Source of the DNA: Galactobacillus timonensis
Lineage (GTDB): Bacteria; Bacillota_I; Bacilli_A; Erysipelotrichales; Erysipelotrichaceae
DNA length: 64,000 bases
Assembly (NCBI RefSeq): GCF_900240265.1
Contig: NZ_LT964739.1
Coordinates: 1,120,709 to 1,184,708 of the forward strand
Direction: 5' to 3'
Shown here: positions 61,054 through 64,000 of the stretch, one piece after another
How the letters are laid out: the number at the start of each line of letters is the position of its first letter
Position numbering within the stretch: the first letter of the stretch is position 1
Translations under genes and position numbers: made by a program
The notes under the pieces: model-generated
Seen by the model: only the letters and a program-made list of their open reading frames with translations
Told to the model about the DNA's origin: nothing
The model's database searches: none

Positions 61054-62451
61054 TTACGCTGCAGCCGGGCGAATAATGTCTGACGTCATCTTCCGACCAT
61101 CGTACGGAGTTCCTGTTGTCAGAATCTTGTAGAAGACTCTCATTGCTTTACAACCGACCGCAATCAGAGACTGCATCTTCTTTAACGGGTTCTCCGCACG
61201 CGTTGTGTAGTACGCATGGATTGCCGCAAAATCTCTGTTTCGACTAATCAGTGATATTGCCAGCTGATATACGCACCACCTTAATCTCTTGCGCCCCCGA
61301 TAGCTGATCCCGCTCTCTCCGTTATGCTTGCCGGAGCTGTCTGCTACGATCGCAAGTCCAGCCAGCTTCTGAAGAGCCTTGGCATCCTTGATTCTGCTGA
61401 TATCTCCGACCTCAGCCACAAACGTCAGTACCGAGATCGTCCCAACACCGGAAATATTGAGCAGTTCTCTGGTGTTTGGGATCTGCCACAGCAGATCAGT
61501 TACTTCTTCCATGATTCGATCCACTCTTGATTCGTACGTCTCCAGATCATTCAGAAGATCCATCAATTCCATCCTTGCGGATTTTGAGGCTTCTTTCCTG
61601 CCAATACTGTTCTTCGCTGCTTCGTACAATTTCTCTGCTCTTCGTCTGCCTGTCCCCCGGACTTTGTTATCGCTCCACACCTTCAGGATGCCGTCAATCC
61701 CTGCTGCCACAATATCCTGCGGAAGCGGATATTTCTTCAGAATCATCGTTCCTGTCACATTGTAGACGTTGCCATACACATCAAGGTATTCCGGAAAGTA
61801 GATGGAAAACCATCTGGCAACTCTGTTTTTGGTTCTTGTCAGTTCTTCTACTGCACGGATCCTCTGATTCGAAAGTTCCCTGATTTCCGCATAAACTCCT
61901 TCAGGAATATAGGGAAGACAATAACGTCCGTCACTTGCCAGCCCCGCTATTACCTTCGGATCTTTGCGGTCATTCTTAGAAGGATCGTTATCATCCAGTT
62001 CCTTTGACTTTTTGACTGCAGCCGGATTAACCTGCGCAAGAATCATTCCGCTGTCCTTGATGTACGTCCCCAAATTCATCCAGTAATGACCCGTCGGCTC
62101 CAGCGCAACGATGATGAATTTCATTCCATTCCTTTTTGCCAGATCCTCTGCCCAGGCTTTGAATGCCTCAAAGCCATCTTTAGTGTTGGTAAACTTGAAC
62201 GGCTTGCTGGAAAGCTCAATTTTCCGGTTGGTGAACGCTCTTGCATAATGATTCTCGCTGCCTACGTCTACACCGATCACCATCATGTCATCCGTTATGA
62301 ATGCGATTTTAGAATTCTGATCCCTAAGTTCTTCCGTACCAACTTTTGTATTTGCGGATTTATTCTGCTTTTCTGTGTTATTCTTCATATGTACCTCCGT
62401 CAATTGTTTCAGCTAACCGTCAGTCAGCAGATTCAATTGTACCCGAGGTAC
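60593..62451 (-). mobile_element. IS110-family insertion element (approximate ends)
   Basis: The limits are set by the related palindromes GTACCTCGAAGTAC (60593-60606) and GTACCCGAGGTAC (62439-62451), giving about 1.86 kb. The transposase occupies the right three quarters, and about 450 bases of non-coding DNA lie downstream of it. IS110 elements lack clear terminal repeats and usually make no target duplication, so the ends are tentative. Confidence 0.45.
61054..62388 (-). CDS. IS110-family transposase (DEDD)
   Basis: RuvC-like DEDD recombinase with a C-terminal transposase_20 domain, 444 residues. The N-terminal catalytic part has VIGVDVGSENHYARAF (first Asp, about 38-53), IVALEPTGHYWMNLG (Glu, about 91-105) and the NDRKDPKVIAGLASDGRY segment (about 136-153). 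The C-terminal part has LLNISGVGTISVLTFVAEVG with the helix-hairpin-helix-like turn, and SGKHNGESGISYRGRKRLR with the serine region. The start at ATG 62388 follows GGAGGTA. The gene is intact. IS110 recombinases use a bridge RNA to choose target and donor. Confidence 0.94.
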   Translation of the reverse strand: MKNNTEKQNKSANTKVGTEELRDQNSKIAFITDDMMVIGVDVGSENHYARAFTNRKIELSSKPFKFTNTKDGFEAFKAWAEDLAKRNGMKFIIVALEPTGHYWMNLGTYIKDSGMILAQVNPAAVKKSKELDDNDPSKNDRKDPKVIAGLASDGRYCLPYIPEGVYAEIRELSNQRIRAVEELTRTKNRVARWFSIYFPEYLDVYGNVYNVTGTMILKKYPLPQDIVAAGIDGILKVWSDNKVRGTGRRRAEKLYEAAKNSIGRKEASKSARMELMDLLNDLETYESRVDRIMEEVTDLLWQIPNTRELLNISGVGTISVLTFVAEVGDISRIKDAKALQKLAGLAIVADSSGKHNGESGISYRGRKRLRWCVYQLAISLISRNRDFAAIHAYYTTRAENPLKKMQSLIAVGCKAMRVFYKILTTGTPYDGRKMTSDIIRPAAA

Positions 62452-62495
62452 TTTCTTTTTCTTTACTTTACTCAGCCTCCGTGCCTGTGATTGGC

Positions 62496-62535
62496 AGCTT
62501 CCTGTCACACTTAAATGTTACAGGAAGCTTTTTTT
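62496..62535 (+). terminator. Intrinsic terminator
   Basis: AGCTTCCTGT (62496-62505) pairs with ACAGGAAGCT (62520-62529), followed by TTTTTT. It may be the original terminator of the tRNA-Glu/tRNA-Trp transcript, now displaced by the IS110 insertion. Confidence 0.75.
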
Positions 62536-62832
62536 ACGCCCGGGTTTGTTTCCGGGCTTTGGGTGATTCGTGGAAGGCGCCCCGGAGAGGGGCGAAAGAT
62601 ATTCGTTGAAGAATACTTCCTTTCGGATCAGAATTCCCGGAATCACGATATCCGTCATTGGACTGCTGCGAAGGGCGTAGCCGCTGAAGGACTGGCTGAT
62701 GCTGCAGTCGCCTTCGGGGCCGGTCCATCGGTAGATGAGATCCCTTCTTGCCGGGGAAGAGGTACGGCGGAAGCCTCGGTTGAGATGATCGGATTCTGTA
62801 CCCGGCTGATCGATGGCGAGCAATACCTTTTC
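62518..62832 (-). pseudogene. 5' fragment of an unrecognised gene
   Basis: On the minus strand an open frame reads VLLAIDQPGTESDHLNRGFR, then DLIYRWTGPEGDCSISQSFS and SSPMTDIVIPGILIRKEVFF before running into low-quality sequence and a stop in the terminator hairpin. AGAGGAG lies just upstream, but the expected start codon reads ATA (62830-62832). The peptide looks like a genuine protein N-terminus, so this may be a decayed, truncated gene. I cannot assign a family. Confidence 0.4.
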
Positions 62833-63027
62833 CTGATTTATGTCCGTCTCCTCTCGATCTTAAGAACTGATAGTAAATGTTTTAACATTCGGGGAGATGC
62901 CAGATTCTCTACGTGTCAGAGAAAACTTGGCAGTGCGGCAGGTATTCTTTCGGGGATCTTAAGGAAATGAGGTGTGTCAGTATGGGGCCTGCGTTTTATA
63001 ATATTTAGGACTATTGGGAGACATTGT

Positions 63028-64000
63028 ATGGGGAAAAAGAAAAGAAAGCAGAAGGGCATGCCCCTGTGGCTGCTGATTCTTCTGTGCGCCATTGGCGTTG
63101 TGGGCGCGGGGCTCTATGAGCTGCGGGCTTATTATAAGGAGAAATTCCGCGGTTCGGCGGCAGCCTACAGTCGTCAGCAGATCCGTGGTCTGGAAGAGGG
63201 CAGCACGGAATACAAGATTGCCCGCTGGTTCTATACGGATGAGGAAATCGCCAGTATCCGGGACAATACGGTGACGGTGGATGAGAGTCAGGAAACATCG
63301 ACGCTGGCAAATGATGACGATGGCATTGAGATCGTTCCAGTGTACGGTTCGACGTATGAGGGCTATCTTATGCTCATTAAGAATGCGGAAGATCTTTCGG
63401 TTGCGGTCAACCCGTATCTTTCGACGGGACAGGCGGCGCCGGATCTTGATACGTATGTCAGCATGTACAATGCGGCAGGCGGCACGAATGCGGGCGGCTT
63501 CCAGGATGCGGGCGGTACGGGCAACGGCTCGATTCCGCAGGGCATCGTGATCCATGACGGCAAGCTGGTGTATGGAAACGGTGACACGTATATGGATCTG
63601 ATCGGCATTACGGAGGATCATCATCTGATCTGCACGCAGGCGACGGGAAATGAATTCCTGTCCTGGGGTGTCAAGGAGGCAGTGACCTTCGGACCGACGC
63701 TCATTAACAATTACAAGGTCGCATGGACGGGCGGTACGGACAGTCTCAACATTCTGAATCCGCGTACGGCCATTGCGCAGGCGGGCGATGGAACGTTCAT
63801 GCTGCTGGTGGTCGATGGCAGAGGTCCCAGTTCCTTCGGCGCCAAGTATGAGGATGTGATTGAAATTTTCCAGAAGTATGATGCGGTGATGGCTGCCAAC
63901 CTTGATGGCGGCAACTCGACGGCGATGATCTGGAAGGGCAAGTATGTCAATACGCCGGTATCGATGTACGGTTCGCGCAATCTGCCGACCGTATTCCTTG
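63028..64000 (+). CDS. Phosphodiester glycosidase (NAGPA-like) domain protein, partial
   Basis: The gene runs off the window end. 324 codons are visible. A single N-terminal membrane segment (PLWLLILLCAIGVVGAGLYEL, about residues 12-32) is followed by an extracytoplasmic region. The NAGPA domain has GGFQDAGGTGNGSIPQGIVI (about 153-172), the MLLVVDGRGPSSFGAKYED stretch and the key loop MAANLDGGNSTAMIWKGK (about 290-307). Related proteins remove GlcNAc from phosphodiesters or process wall glycopolymers such as teichoic acid caps. ATG 63028 is preceded by GGGAG. Confidence 0.88.
   Translation, partial: MGKKKRKQKGMPLWLLILLCAIGVVGAGLYELRAYYKEKFRGSAAAYSRQQIRGLEEGSTEYKIARWFYTDEEIASIRDNTVTVDESQETSTLANDDDGIEIVPVYGSTYEGYLMLIKNAEDLSVAVNPYLSTGQAAPDLDTYVSMYNAAGGTNAGGFQDAGGTGNGSIPQGIVIHDGKLVYGNGDTYMDLIGITEDHHLICTQATGNEFLSWGVKEAVTFGPTLINNYKVAWTGGTDSLNILNPRTAIAQAGDGTFMLLVVDGRGPSSFGAKYEDVIEIFQKYDAVMAANLDGGNSTAMIWKGKYVNTPVSMYGSRNLPTVFL

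Larger units (their letters stand above)
62404..63027. other. Gap between the IS110 element and the phosphodiester glycosidase gene
   Basis: This 620-bp stretch holds the IS110 upstream end, a terminator at 62496-62535 and a minus-strand coding remnant (62518-62832). Between about 62840 and 63027 I see no gene. The last part must contain the promoter and ribosome site (TGGGAGAC) of the gene starting at 63028. Confidence 0.5.

Noticed and set aside
62515-62970. 151-codon plus-strand frame after the IS110 element
   Set aside because: It begins within the terminator stem and has no family match. The opposite-strand fragment has better protein character.

Overview
This 64 kb window reads as chromosomal DNA from a gut-type Bacillota, most likely an Erysipelotrichaceae-like anaerobe. 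That placement is inference from gene content: YesM/YesN and RpiR regulators, Gram-positive Shine-Dalgarno sites, a CIRCE element, uxuA/uxuB, a GH32/GH3/PTS sugar lifestyle, a sortase-like surface protein, and moderate GC with short intergenic gaps. The window starts inside the left end of an IS200/IS605-type element and ends inside a phosphodiester-glycosidase gene.

Layout. 0-1.1 kb: IS200-type tnpA. 1.1-3.8 kb: MATE exporter behind a structured leader, and a split chromate-family transporter. 3.8-7.6 kb: uxuB-uxuA (hexuronate catabolism) with a divergent AraC regulator. 7.6-11.6 kb: a flavin reductase, then a yhfC-type membrane protease gene cut in two by an ISL3-like element with an exact 8-bp target duplication. 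11.6-14.4 kb: a mini RelB-like antitoxin, an HTH-Fic protein and a DUF4143 ATPase behind 23-bp repeats. 14.4-19.3 kb: DUF554 and RpiR genes, divergent from a PTS EIIBC and a subtype-B tannase. 19.4-21.1 kb: lipoprotein, ECF sigma factor and anti-sigma-like protein. 21.2-29.4 kb: a LivHMGF ABC system with two binding proteins, followed by sugar-acid dehydrogenases. 29.5-33.6 kb: a binding-protein/YesM/YesN sensory operon. 33.7-39.9 kb: sortase-like protein, LuxS, GH3, CPBP protease, a small FakA-like protein and a nucleoside phosphorylase. 40-44.8 kb: tRNA-Leu, CIRCE-controlled lon, rarA and a DinJ/YafQ module followed by a duplicated rarA tail. 44.8-49.3 kb: nnrE/nnrD, a second DUF4143 ATPase, a histone-H1-like protein, a uxaC remnant and a membrane protein. 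49.3-57.4 kb: the aromatic amino acid cluster. 57.4-64 kb: NusG-II/Gx pair, NUDIX, GH32, tRNA-Glu and tRNA-Trp, an IS110-family element and the partial glycosidase gene.

The most striking unit is the aromatic cluster. pheA is followed by a 15-codon leader ORF with four Tyr and three Phe codons. Downstream are mutually exclusive RNA hairpins ending in an intrinsic terminator, then aroB-aroC-aroE/K-aroF-aroA-tyrA/aroQ. Two genes are fusions (AroE-AroK and TyrA-AroQ), so DAHP synthase to chorismate plus the tyrosine branch is covered by six reading frames. No chorismate mutase is visible in the cluster. The layout predicts ribosome-mediated attenuation by Tyr/Phe supply.

Other themes are sugar-acid use (uxuA/uxuB, DlgD-like and gluconate-5-dehydrogenase-like enzymes next to a Liv-type transporter, decayed uxaC) and repeated mobile-element scars. 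The scars can be read precisely at yhfC and are suggested at the rarA 3' end and around the IS110 element.
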